From Verrucomicrobiales bacterium (GTDB lineage: Bacteria > Verrucomicrobiota > Verrucomicrobiia > Limisphaerales > CAIMTB01): a stretch of DNA of 64,000 nucleotides. The stretch is from positions 62,001-126,000 of the forward strand of contig JAEUHG010000024.1 in assembly GCA_016795425.1 (NCBI GenBank), given 5' to 3'. Numbering within the stretch: the first letter of the stretch is position 1; each line of letters opens with the position of its first letter. A program made the position numbers and the translations under genes. The notes beneath the pieces are model-generated. The model saw nothing but the letters and a program-made list of their open reading frames with translations, had not been told where the DNA came from and searched no databases. Below are positions 36,509 through 46,523 of the stretch, in pieces.

Positions 36509-37081
36509 ATGTCTTCTCCCAAGGCTCTCATCTTCGATTGCGATGGCACCCTCGCCGACACCATGCCGCTGCATTGGCAGGCCTGGCAGGTCATTCAGAA
36601 GCGGCACAACTTCACCTTCCCGGAAGACCGCTTCTATTCCCTCGGCGGCGTGCCCTCGCGCGACATCCTCGCCATGCTCAAGGCCGAGCAAAAACTCGAG
36701 TTGAATCCCATCGCCGTGGCGCTGGAAAAGGAGGAAACCTACCTTGAGCAGCTCACCGAAGTGGAACCGATCCATTCGGTCGTCGAAATCGCCCGGCAAC
36801 ACCACGGCGTGGTTCCCATGGCCGTCGCCTCAGGCGGGACCCAACGCATCATCGATCTCGTCCTGCGACACCTGAAGATCCGCAGTCTCTTCAACGCCGT
36901 CGTCACCAGCGAGGATGTGCAGCGCCAAAAGCCGGCCCCCGACATTTTTCTCGAAGCCGCGCGGCGCCTCGGTGTGGAACCCCAGTTCTGTCGCGCCTAC
37001 GAGGACACCGACCTGGGTATGCGCGCCATCCTCGCGGCCGGCATGGAAGCAGTGGATGTCCGTACCTTCTCCCGGCATTAA
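36509..37081 (+). CDS. HAD-superfamily phosphatase, beta-phosphoglucomutase/YqaB type
   Basis: From the ATG at 36509 the protein (190 aa) has HAD motif I FDCDGTLADTMPLHWQAW, motif II AVASGGTQR, motif III Lys in RQKPAPDIFLEAARRLG and motif IV YEDTDLGMRA. The DTMPLHWQAW cap start is typical of the fructose-1-phosphate/6-phosphogluconate phosphatase branch (YqaB) and of beta-phosphoglucomutases. The missing pair of key residues that would settle which cannot be judged by eye. It ends 13 bp from the convergent membrane-protein gene. Confidence 0.92.
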   Translation: MSSPKALIFDCDGTLADTMPLHWQAWQVIQKRHNFTFPEDRFYSLGGVPSRDILAMLKAEQKLELNPIAVALEKEETYLEQLTEVEPIHSVVEIARQHHGVVPMAVASGGTQRIIDLVLRHLKIRSLFNAVVTSEDVQRQKPAPDIFLEAARRLGVEPQFCRAYEDTDLGMRAILAAGMEAVDVRTFSRH

Positions 37082-37094
37082 CCGCACCGTGCTC

Positions 37095-39584
37095 TCAGCC
37101 TTCGTCGCGTCTCCCTCGGGATGCGGACGCCGTGCCGCCGCCCAGCTTCGAGTCGGGTGAGGGCTCGAAGACCCCACCCACGCGCTGTCGATATCGAAGG
37201 CTCAATCGAACCGATCCGGGCGGCGCGAGATTCTTGGCGAGGTACACCTGCGGGTGGGACTTCAACACCTGGCCATAGTCACCAAACCGCGCCAGATCGG
37301 GCGTGATGGTCTGGGCCTCCATCCCGCTGGAGATCACCTGGCTGGCGTAACCGTTCGGCAGCGCCACCACCCACTCCATCACTCCGGCTGTCTGCTGCAC
37401 CTCAGGCAGGGCCAGGTCGAGTGTCCCCATGAAGCCGAGGTGCTGCGAAGGATAGGCCAAACGCAGCGACACGCGCTGGGGTCCCTGTCGCGGATCCCGC
37501 ACCTTCAACTCGATGCGACACCAGCCCTCCTCCACCGCCGGCGCCGGAGTCTCTGTTCCATTCATCGAAAGTGAGATCAGCCGGGCTTCGGCAGGCAACC
37601 GGACTCGAAAGGCGTCGTTCCGTGCCGCCGGGAACTCATACTCGGCAAAATGGGTGCAACTCCCGTCGGAGTTGAGGACGGTCAAATGATCCGCCCGCGG
37701 CAGTCCGATGCCGTAGACACCCAGTGAAGTGTCACCCCGCGCGGGCGAGCCCGAGGCATCGGGTCCCCCGAGTCTGGAACCGTTGAGCATCAACGTTGGC
37801 TCTCCCGCGACGCCCACTTCGGTCGTCTCGCGCTCGCCTTCGCGAACCCGACCCCAGACCACGCCGCCCACCGCGACGACGTCTTCGGCCGGGGTTTCCA
37901 CCCGTAACGTGCCCGGAACCCCAGGAACCAGCGGGACGGTTGCCCACCATCGACCATCGCGAGATTCGACTGGCACGCGATACTCGAGCGTGAGCCTGCC
38001 CGGTCCCGGCGTTTGCGCCCAAACCCCCAGTCCATTGGTCCCAGCGACCAGCACTGCCGATGCGGAATCCTGTCCTTCAAACTTCCAACTCTGCCAGTGA
38101 ACCGGTGACGCGAAGAGTCGCTCCGGGCTGGCAGCCGGCGCCGGCACCATCAATTCAAGTACGGCAACCACGATCAGACGATCCCCGTCGGTTCGCACCG
38201 TGTATTGGGCGGGACGCGGAAAGGCCAACGGACTGCGGGTTGGCGAAGCATCGGTCAGAAGACTCGATGCCATCTCACCTGGAAGAATGACCTGCACTCC
38301 GGTGGCGGCTTTGGCCCGCGGAACCGGACCGAGTGTGAACCCGAGTAGGATCGCCGCCGCGACGGAGGCCTTCAACGGCCGCAGCCCACGGTTCTGCAGC
38401 TGAATCAGCACGGCCAGCGTCACCACTCCCAAACACAGCAACACCATGCCCCTGTTCCACCCCGCAAAGGCGGCCAGGGTCGGAAACACCTGAAAGAGAA
38501 GCAGCACCACCGGCCCACCCACCAATCCGGCCACCGGACCCAAAAGCCATCGGGAATAGTTCACCAGCAGGACGCCTGGCACCAAACCCGAAGTCACCAG
38601 AGCCACCGGGAACGAAAAGCGGGAACTCAGATAGAGCACCAATGGAAAATACAACGCATAGCCGGCCGCCAACGTCACCACCTGCAGCGAGGTCATCCGC
38701 TGACGACCCAGGATCACCGCCATCACCGTTCCCAAAAACAGCAGTCCCAGGATGGGTCCCATCTCCAGAAGCTGTGACAACGAGTCAAAAAGGCTCCGGC
38801 TCTCCACAATCCGGGCCGTGAAGCCGTCTGCCACCAGGAAGCCGTTTCTCTCCCAAACCACTTCGTCGCTCCCCGACTCGATCCGCCCATCGCCGCTCTC
38901 AAATTGTGCGGAAGTCAGATCCTGGCGTCGAAAGGTGACCCGCACCGGGCCACCCGGCACTCCTTGCGGCGCCAAAAGGCGGTAGTGCAGGCCTCGCAGG
39001 GCGGATGCTTGATAATCCACCTCCACGGTCGCGCCTTCGCCAGGTCCAAGCCGGCCACTCCAGAACCAGCCGTGTTTTCCCTGCTCCTGCTGACCCTCCG
39101 GCTGCGCGATCAGGCGCAGTCCGGACACGAACGAGCCCGAGTCCTCTCCTCCCTGCATCGCCGGGTGCGGGATGCGCATCAGGACGAACAACGGCTCTTC
39201 AAATCGATTGGTCACCACATACCGCGCTCGCACGGTTCCCGACATGTCGCTCAACGTCCGCAACCCACGATGGTCGCGGCGTCCACGCATCTGAAACTCG
39301 ATCTCGGACCGCAAAGGTTCCGCCGCAATCACCACCGAGACGTCGTCGGATTGCCGGCGCGTGACGAGTTGAGGGGATTCCTGGACTAGAAAGACACGCG
39401 ACGCAACGGTGGATTCCCCGACGAACTGGGGACGTTGCTGGAGCAACGTATGCAATCCGAGGAAGCCCATCGCCATGAGGAGCCAGCAGAGAACGGCGGC
39501 AACCACAGCGGGGACACTCTGTTGGACGGAATTTTCGTAGCTCTTCGGGTCCGCGCTGGAATGAGGTGTGACGAGGGGAATCAT
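37095..39584 (-). CDS. Large membrane protein of unknown function, 829 aa
   Basis: I do not recognise the family firmly. Layout: cytoplasmic start, membrane segment at residues ~27-48 (VAAVLCWLLMAMGFLGLHTL), a ~200-residue beta-rich exported domain (FEEPLFVLMRIPHP, RYVVTNRF), then six or more membrane helices between ~275 and ~430, a short loop, and a second ~380-residue beta-rich exported domain to the C-terminus. One membrane helix followed by a soluble domain and a helix block recalls CreD-type inner-membrane proteins, a weak likeness. The gene stands alone, divergent from rho. Confidence 0.8.
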   Translation of the reverse strand: MIPLVTPHSSADPKSYENSVQQSVPAVVAAVLCWLLMAMGFLGLHTLLQQRPQFVGESTVASRVFLVQESPQLVTRRQSDDVSVVIAAEPLRSEIEFQMRGRRDHRGLRTLSDMSGTVRARYVVTNRFEEPLFVLMRIPHPAMQGGEDSGSFVSGLRLIAQPEGQQEQGKHGWFWSGRLGPGEGATVEVDYQASALRGLHYRLLAPQGVPGGPVRVTFRRQDLTSAQFESGDGRIESGSDEVVWERNGFLVADGFTARIVESRSLFDSLSQLLEMGPILGLLFLGTVMAVILGRQRMTSLQVVTLAAGYALYFPLVLYLSSRFSFPVALVTSGLVPGVLLVNYSRWLLGPVAGLVGGPVVLLLFQVFPTLAAFAGWNRGMVLLCLGVVTLAVLIQLQNRGLRPLKASVAAAILLGFTLGPVPRAKAATGVQVILPGEMASSLLTDASPTRSPLAFPRPAQYTVRTDGDRLIVVAVLELMVPAPAASPERLFASPVHWQSWKFEGQDSASAVLVAGTNGLGVWAQTPGPGRLTLEYRVPVESRDGRWWATVPLVPGVPGTLRVETPAEDVVAVGGVVWGRVREGERETTEVGVAGEPTLMLNGSRLGGPDASGSPARGDTSLGVYGIGLPRADHLTVLNSDGSCTHFAEYEFPAARNDAFRVRLPAEARLISLSMNGTETPAPAVEEGWCRIELKVRDPRQGPQRVSLRLAYPSQHLGFMGTLDLALPEVQQTAGVMEWVVALPNGYASQVISSGMEAQTITPDLARFGDYGQVLKSHPQVYLAKNLAPPGSVRLSLRYRQRVGGVFEPSPDSKLGGGTASASRGRRDEG

Positions 39585-39930
39585 AAATCACCGGTGTCGG
39601 GTTGAACGCGGGATTGGCCGGGCGTTTTGACTACTATGTATAGCATACTACTTGGCCAAGCAACATTTTTGTCGGTTAAACGGTGGCGACTTTCTGCCGA
39701 TGTTTATCATGGCGTTCCGCTCCGCCGATGGCTTCCAATCGTGCTCCAAAAGAAATTTCACCTTGCGGTCCCGCCTGCATTGGTCTTTCTTGGCCGCGAA
39801 GGCTCCCCGTCGTAGCCCTGCGTTGGTTTGAACAAGTTTCCCCGCGTATCGTTCCAAAGGGTGGCTTGGCGTCCCGTCCAGCGCTGCGTCTGACTGTTCG
39901 TTGAAGCCTGGAGCCAAATCTCTCATTCCC
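39585..39930. other. Intergenic region upstream of rho
   Basis: This 346-bp stretch is divergent between the membrane-protein gene and rho. Its first part (39626-39720) is distinctly AT-rich and holds a TTTTGACTACTATGTATAGC element that may be a promoter for rho, leaving a leader of more than 200 nt. A 62-codon frame at 39627-39815 has no convincing protein character. Long leaders before rho often serve Rho autoregulation elsewhere. Confidence 0.45.
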
Positions 39931-41736
39931 ATGCCCAGACCCAAGAAGGTCGCACCCACCCCGGATGCCACCGACACGTCCGCCTCGCGGACTCGCGCTC
40001 CTCGCGGCCGCAAAAAGGCCGCGAGCGCCCCACCCCCTGCCCACGTTGAAGATTCTCCTGCCGCCGGCCCTGAATTGGCCCTCGCGGATCGACCCGTCGT
40101 TCGCGGTCGTCCGGAACTGCCGCCGACCGGCGATGACGAAAGATCCGTGGCGGACCGAAGCCCTTCTTCCCGCAGAGACACCGGCGGGGGTCGATCCGAC
40201 GACATGCCTCGTCATCCGGATGACGATTTCAACGAGGCGGTCCGTGTCTCTTCGCCGCTGCCGCGGCAGACGATTCCTGTCGAGCACCTGCCGGTGGACG
40301 AGGAGGCGACGCCTGAAGCGGCCGGCACACCAGCGACCCCCGTGACCGCGCCCGGTCCGGGCGCTGCGCCGGTTCCTGTTCGGCCCGCCGCAGGCCCTGG
40401 CGGCGGCGCGCGCGACGGCCAGGCTCCGTCCGGTCCCGCCCGACCTCCGCAACCTGAGCTGCCACGCGGTGAAACGATCAACATCGCCAAACTCCATGCG
40501 ATGTCGATCGCTGAGCTGAACGGCAAGGCCAAGGAACTGGGTGTCGAAAACTTCGGCACCATGAAGAAGCACGAACTGGTGTTCGCCATTCTGCAGAAGA
40601 ATGCCGAACGCCGGGGTGTCCTCTTTGCCGAAGGCGTGCTCGAGGTGATGCCCGAAGGGTACGGTTTCCTGCGCTCACCGAGCTTCAGCTACCTGGCCTG
40701 CCCGGAGGATGTCTACGTTTCCCCCTCCCAAATCCGCCGCTTCGATCTGCAAACCGGCGATCATATCGCCGGTCAGATCCGTCCCCCCAAGGACAAGGAG
40801 CGTTATTTCGCCCTGCTGAAGGTGGAGTCCGTGGGCCATGAGGACCCCGATAAGGCGAAAGAGAAGACGCATTTCGAGAATCTCACCCCGCTGTTCCCGA
40901 CCAAGCGGATCCTCCTGGAAACAGCCGCTGAGGAATTGAACACCCGCGTGGTGGACCTGGTATGTCCGATCGGCAAGGGAACGCGCGGTCTCATCGTTGC
41001 ACCTCCCAGGACGGGCAAAACCGTGCTGATGCAGAAGCTCGCGAATGCCGTCCTGAAAAACAATCCGGAGGTCTACCTGATCATCCTCCTGATCGACGAG
41101 CGCCCGGAGGAGGTCACCGACATGGAACGTTCGTGCAAGGGCGCCGAGGTGGTGAGTTCCACCTTCGACGAACCACCCGAGCGCCACGTACAGGTCGCCG
41201 AGATGGTGATCGAGAAGGCCAAGCGCATGGTGGAACATAAGAAGGACGTGATGATCCTTCTCGATTCCATCACCCGCCTTGCCCGTGCCTATAACACCGT
41301 GCAGCCGCATTCCGGGAAGATTCTGTCGGGCGGCGTGGATGCCAATGCACTGCACAAGCCCAAACGCTTCTTCGGCGCCGCCCGGAATATTGAGGAAGGC
41401 GGGTCCCTCACCATCATGGCAACCGCCCTGATCGACACCGGCAGTCGGATGGACGAAGTGATTTTCGAGGAGTTCAAGGGCACCGGCAACATGGAGGTCC
41501 ACCTCGATCGCGCCCTCGTCGATCGCCGCATCTTCCCCTCCATCAACATCGAGCGCTCCGGCACGCGCAAGGAAGAGCTGCTCTATCATCCCGAGGAATA
41601 TCAACGCATCGCCGTCCTGCGCCGGGCCTTGGTGGGCGTCCCCCCGGTCGAATCGATGGAACTGCTCCTGGGCAAACTCCGCAAAACCCAGAGTAACATC
41701 ATGTTCCTGCTCAGCATGGGCCTCTCGCCCACCTGA
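39931..41736 (+). CDS. rho: Transcription termination factor Rho with long disordered N-terminus
   Basis: From the ATG at 39931 the protein is 601 aa. Residues ~1-175 are low-complexity (Pro, Ala, Arg, Asp, Thr-rich). Then follow the Rho N-terminal helix bundle ([20 protein letters not shown]), the RNA-binding cold-shock-like domain ([32 protein letters not shown]), the Walker [11 protein letters not shown], the Walker [17 protein letters not shown] and the R-loop/Q-loop [15 protein letters not shown]. coli Rho lacks the extension (419 aa); Rho of Bacteroidota and Actinobacteria has comparable ones. It is followed by nfeD with its own gap. Confidence 0.98.
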   Translation: MPRPKKVAPTPDATDTSASRTRAPRGRKKAASAPPPAHVEDSPAAGPELALADRPVVRGRPELPPTGDDERSVADRSPSSRRDTGGGRSDDMPRHPDDDFNEAVRVSSPLPRQTIPVEHLPVDEEATPEAAGTPATPVTAPGPGAAPVPVRPAAGPGGGARDGQAPSGPARPPQPELPRGETINIAKLHAMSIAELNGKAKELGVENFGTMKKHELVFAILQKNAERRGVLFAEGVLEVMPEGYGFLRSPSFSYLACPEDVYVSPSQIRRFDLQTGDHIAGQIRPPKDKERYFALLKVESVGHEDPDKAKEKTHFENLTPLFPTKRILLETAAEELNTRVVDLVCPIGKGTRGLIVAPPRTGKTVLMQKLANAVLKNNPEVYLIILLIDERPEEVTDMERSCKGAEVVSSTFDEPPERHVQVAEMVIEKAKRMVEHKKDVMILLDSITRLARAYNTVQPHSGKILSGGVDANALHKPKRFFGAARNIEEGGSLTIMATALIDTGSRMDEVIFEEFKGTGNMEVHLDRALVDRRIFPSINIERSGTRKEELLYHPEEYQRIAVLRRALVGVPPVESMELLLGKLRKTQSNIMFLLSMGLSPT

Positions 41737-41820
41737 CCCTATCCTCGCTTTCGCTCAAGGCCGCTGGCCTGCCGCCCTCCGTCCCTTGCGGAGCGACGGA
41801 CCCGACTCCATGCTGCATCC

Positions 41821-43260
41821 ATGAAACTGCGGGTCATGGGGTGGTTTCTACTCTCCCTCCTCGCCATTCGGTTCTCCGGCGTCGCACCAACGCCGGCGTC
41901 CGCGGCCACGCCGGATGATGCCGCCCTCGTTGCGGCGCCCCAGCGCGTCTACGTCGTGCCCATCCGGGACGACATCATGCCGCCCATGACCTATGTCATC
42001 CGACGCGGCGTGAAAGAGGCCATGGAAGCCAAGGCGGACCTCCTCGTGCTCGACATGGACACCAACGGTGGGCGCGTGGATGTGACCGAGGAGATCATCG
42101 GAATACTCTCGAAGTTCAACGGGCCCACAGTGACCTTCGTGAACCGGAAGGCCTTCTCGGCCGGCGCGTTCATCGCGGTATCGACGGAGAAAATCTACAT
42201 GGCCGAGGAGGCCGTGATCGGCGCCGCGGCACCCATGATCATGGTTCCCGGAGGCGGCCCCGCGGAGCTCCCCGCCTCCGTCGAAGCCAAGATGACATCC
42301 GGGATCAAGGCGTTGATCCGGGCGAAGGCAGAAAGGCACGGGCACAACGTCGAAGTGATCGAAGCGATGATCGATCGCAACAAGGAGCTCATCCTCGACG
42401 GCACCGTCATCAATCCCAAGGGCCAGATCCTGACACTCACCAGCTCGGAGGCCTCCAAAGCCTACGGGAATCCACCCAAACCCCTGCTCTCCGCGGGTAC
42501 CGTGGTTTCTCTCGACGCCCTGCTCATCGAACTGGGCTACGCGGGTGCCACTCGCTTCGAAGTTCGCCCGACCGGGGTGGAGCAGTTGGCGTTTTGGCTG
42601 AACGCCATCAGTCCGGTCCTTCTCGCCCTCGGCCTGCTCGGTGTCTATATGGAGTTCAAGACGCCAGGCTTTGGCGTGCCGGGCATCATTGCCATTGTTG
42701 CCTTGTCCCTCTATTTCCTCGGCGGCTACGTGGCGGGCCTCTCGGGCATCGAATGGATTGCGGTGTTCGCGCTGGGTGTCGTCCTGATCGCGCTCGAGCT
42801 GTTCCTTTTTCCAGGCACCTTGGCCCTTGGGCTGGCAGGTTCCGGGCTGGTTCTGCTGTCGCTGATCATGGCGGCAGCCGACCTCTATCCCGGTATGCCC
42901 GCGGTCCCCACCCTGCCGCAGCTCCAACTTCCGCTGCGCAATCTCGTGCTCGCCGCGGGCCTCACGGCCTTGGGGGTCTGGGTCCTGGGTATGATCCTTC
43001 CCCGCACCCCGGCCTACCACCAGCTCGTGTCCCAGACCGCCAGCGGAACGGTGACCGACAGGCAGCGCGATAAGTCACAGTCTTCACAGGTCGGGCTCGA
43101 AGGCGTTGCGGTGTCGGTCTTGCGCCCGGGTGGGAAGGCGCAATTCGGCGATCAGATTCTGGACGTCATTACCCAAGGCCCAATGCTCACTCCCGGCACC
43201 CGCGTGCGCATCGTCGGACATAGTGCCCGCGAAGCCGTCGTCGAACCCGTCGGGCCCTAG
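41821..43260 (+). CDS. nfeD: NfeD/STOPP-type membrane serine protease
   Basis: The 479-aa protein has a signal peptide (residues 1-29), a ClpP-like protease domain with YVVPIRDDIMPPM, LLVLDMDTNGGRVD and the catalytic Ser in NRKAFSAGAFIA, four membrane helices (about residues 255-400) including the FKTPGFGVPGIIAI motif, and a C-terminal OB-fold NfeD domain (VGLEGVAVSVLRPGGKAQFG). Long NfeD proteins cleave stomatin/flotillin partners near Pro-rich ends in archaea; no stomatin gene is adjacent here. It is 84 bp past rho. Confidence 0.92.
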   Translation: MKLRVMGWFLLSLLAIRFSGVAPTPASAATPDDAALVAAPQRVYVVPIRDDIMPPMTYVIRRGVKEAMEAKADLLVLDMDTNGGRVDVTEEIIGILSKFNGPTVTFVNRKAFSAGAFIAVSTEKIYMAEEAVIGAAAPMIMVPGGGPAELPASVEAKMTSGIKALIRAKAERHGHNVEVIEAMIDRNKELILDGTVINPKGQILTLTSSEASKAYGNPPKPLLSAGTVVSLDALLIELGYAGATRFEVRPTGVEQLAFWLNAISPVLLALGLLGVYMEFKTPGFGVPGIIAIVALSLYFLGGYVAGLSGIEWIAVFALGVVLIALELFLFPGTLALGLAGSGLVLLSLIMAAADLYPGMPAVPTLPQLQLPLRNLVLAAGLTALGVWVLGMILPRTPAYHQLVSQTASGTVTDRQRDKSQSSQVGLEGVAVSVLRPGGKAQFGDQILDVITQGPMLTPGTRVRIVGHSAREAVVEPVGP

Positions 43261-43286
43261 TTCATGCCAACGGGCGTGTCCCGCGT

Positions 43287-45320
43287 TCAGCGCGAAACCG
43301 TCCGATAGAAGCGCGCGCCTGCCCCTGATGAAGGCACCAGGCTCCGGTACTCGCCGGCGACACCCGTCGCCTCGATGGTCGCTTGATTCTCAGTACTCCA
43401 CGGGCCTGTCGCTGACGCCGCTCCCTCCAGCTTGATCCCCGCCACATCCCCGGCCTGGAGCGTCCATCGAATCTCCCAACCACCCCCCGACCTCGGTTGA
43501 ATCGACTTCATACGGACTTCGGCCGGCAGAGGACCGCCCTCTTGGGCCGTCACCTCAAACCCAGGTCCCCAGGGATAAACCCGGTCGTCGATGCGACCTC
43601 GGACCTGGAGCAGGTAAGAGCCTTGCTGAGCGGGGCGAAAAGCGAACGTGGTGCCGGTCGGAACTTCGCTCACCACTTCTCCTTCCAGTTGATCGGCGTT
43701 GGTAATGACGATGTCGTCGATGCGCCAGCCGAGATTGCCCTCGACCTGCGGGTAATAAGATCCGCCCTCGTAGTCATAGACCAGACGCAGACCGATGGTG
43801 GCCCCCGCCAGGGAGCTCAAGGGCACGCGCTGCTCCGTGAACCGTGACTCGCCGGGCGGTCCCTTGCCTCGTTGGCTCCACAGGTCCCTCCAGGACAGCC
43901 CGCTGTCGATGGAATACTGAACGCGAGCCACCTGATTGGTGGTCGCCACTCCGAGCCGGCTCCAGAAGCGCAGTTCGCTCGTCGCCCCCAGACGGAGCGG
44001 ACGCCGCAGGGTGAGGTACTGATCCTGCGGGGGATCGGGTTGCGCCAAGTGAAACGACGCGCTGCCACTCTGCTTGAAGGCGGTATCCGTCACCGAATAA
44101 CCGGAAGAAACGTTCGCTTCAAAGGGCCCCAGTCCCGCCTCGGCCCCTTCGGGCGCTGCCCAGGCGACTCTGCGCACGACCCGCCAGTCATGACGGTTGG
44201 CCGCCAGAAGGGGTCGAATACTGTAGGCCGTGTCGCGTCCCAAAGCCGCCGTCGACGGTCCTTGGATTTCGGGGGGGGAATACTGCGGTTTGTAATCCGT
44301 CTTCGCGTTCTCGTCCTCGGAAACGAGGACTTTGCGCTCCGAACTGACGCCACCCACTTCGAAAATGACCGTCCAATGACCGTTGCCAGGCACCGGAACG
44401 GAAAAGCCGCCGGACCTTGATGAGACCGCGTAACTCGGCGCTTCTGTGACCCAAACCTTCACTCCGCCCATGCCTTCGCCCAGATCGTAGAATCCATTGG
44501 TATTGAGATCATAGAACGCGACGCCCGTGATAAAGGGTCCGAGGTTCTGTCTGGTTCCGAAATCCTGGGTGACCAACTGGGGACCAACGGAACCCTTGGA
44601 TCCCAGTCGCACGCCCACTCCTACTTCGCGGAAGAGCGGATTATGAATGGTGTTCCGATGTCCCGGTGGATTCTGCAGCCCTCCCGGACCCAGGCCCCAG
44701 TCGACGTTCAATCCGGCGTGGCCGTACCAGACACTCTCAGCGTAGGAGAAGACATTCTCTCCCAAAGCGCGCCACGTGTACCCCGCCTCCGTCATGCGAC
44801 GACCCGCATCGCTTCCATCCGTTCCGTCGTGGCCCTGGAACTCGTTCTGATACATGTCCTCCGAGTGCCGTCGGGCGGAGTCCGTGAGAAAAGGGTGGAT
44901 GGAAACAGGAGGCGCCGGTGCGATGGCCGCGAACTGTCGCTTCACCAATTCCAGATCCACTTTGAAGTACCCATAGGCACTGAGAACCTCTGGATCCGTC
45001 GTCGTGACCAAACGGATGCCTTCCTCGGTCGGATTGGCTCGCGCCCGATTGATGTACTCCACGTACAGCTGCTCTTCGTCGCTGGGTTCGCCAATCGAGT
45101 ATTGGCCCGCCGGCTCCCCTCCGAACCCTTGAAGCCGAGGCAACGGCGAGACTTCGGCTCGATGGGTGACCACCGTGGGCGGCGCCGGTGGCGGGATCCG
45201 TATCGGAGACCTGGGGTCGAGGTCGGCGTCCGCACCCAGCGCCATGGGGAAAGGTCCCCCTCCGGCAAGGAGCCACATAGTCAGCGCAGGGATTCCCTTG
45301 CGGAGTCGATTCGGAATCAT
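43287..45320 (-). CDS. Secreted CAP-domain (SCP/PR1-like) protein with C-terminal beta domains
   Basis: I chose the ATG at 45320 over a TTG at 45332. A signal peptide is followed by a linker and a CAP domain at residues ~75-215: YVEYINRARANPTEEGIRL, SARRHSEDMYQNEFQGHDG, GENVFSYAES and NPPGHRNTIHNPLFREVGVGV. The His/Glu pocket typical of CAP domains is present. After it come SdrD/Cna B-like (FYDLNTNGFYDLGEGMGGVKV) and jelly-roll-like beta segments, ending with a WTLQAGDVAGIKLEGA repeat typical of Verrucomicrobia surface proteins. Role unknown, probably surface. Confidence 0.9.
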   Translation of the reverse strand: MIPNRLRKGIPALTMWLLAGGGPFPMALGADADLDPRSPIRIPPPAPPTVVTHRAEVSPLPRLQGFGGEPAGQYSIGEPSDEEQLYVEYINRARANPTEEGIRLVTTTDPEVLSAYGYFKVDLELVKRQFAAIAPAPPVSIHPFLTDSARRHSEDMYQNEFQGHDGTDGSDAGRRMTEAGYTWRALGENVFSYAESVWYGHAGLNVDWGLGPGGLQNPPGHRNTIHNPLFREVGVGVRLGSKGSVGPQLVTQDFGTRQNLGPFITGVAFYDLNTNGFYDLGEGMGGVKVWVTEAPSYAVSSRSGGFSVPVPGNGHWTVIFEVGGVSSERKVLVSEDENAKTDYKPQYSPPEIQGPSTAALGRDTAYSIRPLLAANRHDWRVVRRVAWAAPEGAEAGLGPFEANVSSGYSVTDTAFKQSGSASFHLAQPDPPQDQYLTLRRPLRLGATSELRFWSRLGVATTNQVARVQYSIDSGLSWRDLWSQRGKGPPGESRFTEQRVPLSSLAGATIGLRLVYDYEGGSYYPQVEGNLGWRIDDIVITNADQLEGEVVSEVPTGTTFAFRPAQQGSYLLQVRGRIDDRVYPWGPGFEVTAQEGGPLPAEVRMKSIQPRSGGGWEIRWTLQAGDVAGIKLEGAASATGPWSTENQATIEATGVAGEYRSLVPSSGAGARFYRTVSR

Positions 45321-45464
45321 GACGGTCCGCAATCTACCGATGAGGCCGAGAATGACCAGACACCGAAATCGGCTACGGCAATTCTCCTAATCAACGCCGC
45401 TGAATCCCGGCGGGGGCTGAGTCCTTGTTTGGCCCGTGATGATCCACGCCCGGGGTCAACCTGC

Positions 45465-46523
45465 TCAAGGCTTCTTGAGAAACTCGACCTTGGCCTCCTC
45501 GAACAACTTCTTTTGGTACTCGGGTAACTGCACCTGAGTCGCCTCCAACTCCAGTCGAGACTTGATCGCATCGCGAACTTCTTCGAAGGGAGTGAGTTCC
45601 CCCGGCAACCGTTCCAGAACCTGCACCAGGTGAAGTGCATAGGGGGTGGTGATGACACCGCTGATCTGATTGGTGGGCAGCTTCGAAATCGCGGTCTCCA
45701 GTTCGGGCACCATGCGATTGACCGGAAACACGTATTCGCCACCCCGATCCCGACCTACCGGATCATCCGAAAACTCCCGCGCCAGGGCCGTGAGGTCGTC
45801 GCCCTTCTTCAATCGGCCCTCCAACTTCTCGGCCAGGAGCCGTTTCTCTTCGCGCTCGCTCTCGCTGAGAACCCCACCCGATGGCGCTCGCGTCGACAGG
45901 ACGATCTGCTTCAGGCGAACGCGTTCAGGTCGGCGAAATTCCTTGGGATTCTGGTCGTAGAACGAACGCACCTTCTCATCGGTGATGCCGAGAACCGGCC
46001 GCAGGTCCCGATCCAAAACCTCTTCGCAAACCGCTCGTTCCTCGAGTTGCTTCTGAAAGGTCTCCGGCGACATGCCCGCGGCCCGGACCTGCGCTTCGAA
46101 GCGGGCCTCTGATTTGGCCTCGGCCTTTTGCTTCTCTATCAGCTTGGCCACCTTCGCGGCGGCGTTCTTGCGATCCTCATCGGTTGCCTTGGACAGCAGC
46201 AACTGGGTCAACACGAGCTTCTCGACCAACTGCCGCTCAACCGTGGTCCTTTGTTGTTCGGCCACATTCCGTCCCTGTGCTGCCAAGGTGGCGCGCAGAT
46301 TGACGAACGCTTCGTCCAGGTGTTCCTGGGTGACTTCGACGCCTTTGCCCCTGGCCAGCACGGTGGCGGCATTCGCCGGCACCACCAAGGCCAGCGCCAG
46401 CGCTGCCGCAGCGGTCAGGCTCGACAGCGCCTTCCACAGCGGCGGGTGGCTGCTGCCCCTGCCGCTGCCGCTGCCGCGCAACACCGTCTTCGAACGGTCC
46501 AGTGGAATCGGAGGAGGGTTCAC
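45465..46523 (-). CDS. Secreted PpiC/SurA-type peptidyl-prolyl isomerase
   Basis: A GTG start at 46523 overlaps the serA stop by four bases (GTGA), implying coupled translation. The 352-aa protein has a membrane/signal segment (WKALSSLTAAAALALALVV, residues ~30-48), a helical chaperone-like N-terminal domain (VTQEHLDEAFVNLRATLAAQ), and a parvulin domain at ~205-310 (RLKQIVLSTRAPSG, DPVGRDRGGEYVFPVNRMVPE, VITTPYALHLVQVLE). Such proteins help fold outer-membrane proteins in the periplasm. The link with serA is not obvious from function. Confidence 0.92.
   Translation of the reverse strand: MNPPPIPLDRSKTVLRGSGSGRGSSHPPLWKALSSLTAAAALALALVVPANAATVLARGKGVEVTQEHLDEAFVNLRATLAAQGRNVAEQQRTTVERQLVEKLVLTQLLLSKATDEDRKNAAAKVAKLIEKQKAEAKSEARFEAQVRAAGMSPETFQKQLEERAVCEEVLDRDLRPVLGITDEKVRSFYDQNPKEFRRPERVRLKQIVLSTRAPSGGVLSESEREEKRLLAEKLEGRLKKGDDLTALAREFSDDPVGRDRGGEYVFPVNRMVPELETAISKLPTNQISGVITTPYALHLVQVLERLPGELTPFEEVRDAIKSRLELEATQVQLPEYQKKLFEEAKVEFLKKP

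Noticed and set aside
39627..39815. 62-codon frame in the rho leader
   Set aside because: No conserved pattern, poor start context; more likely leader RNA.
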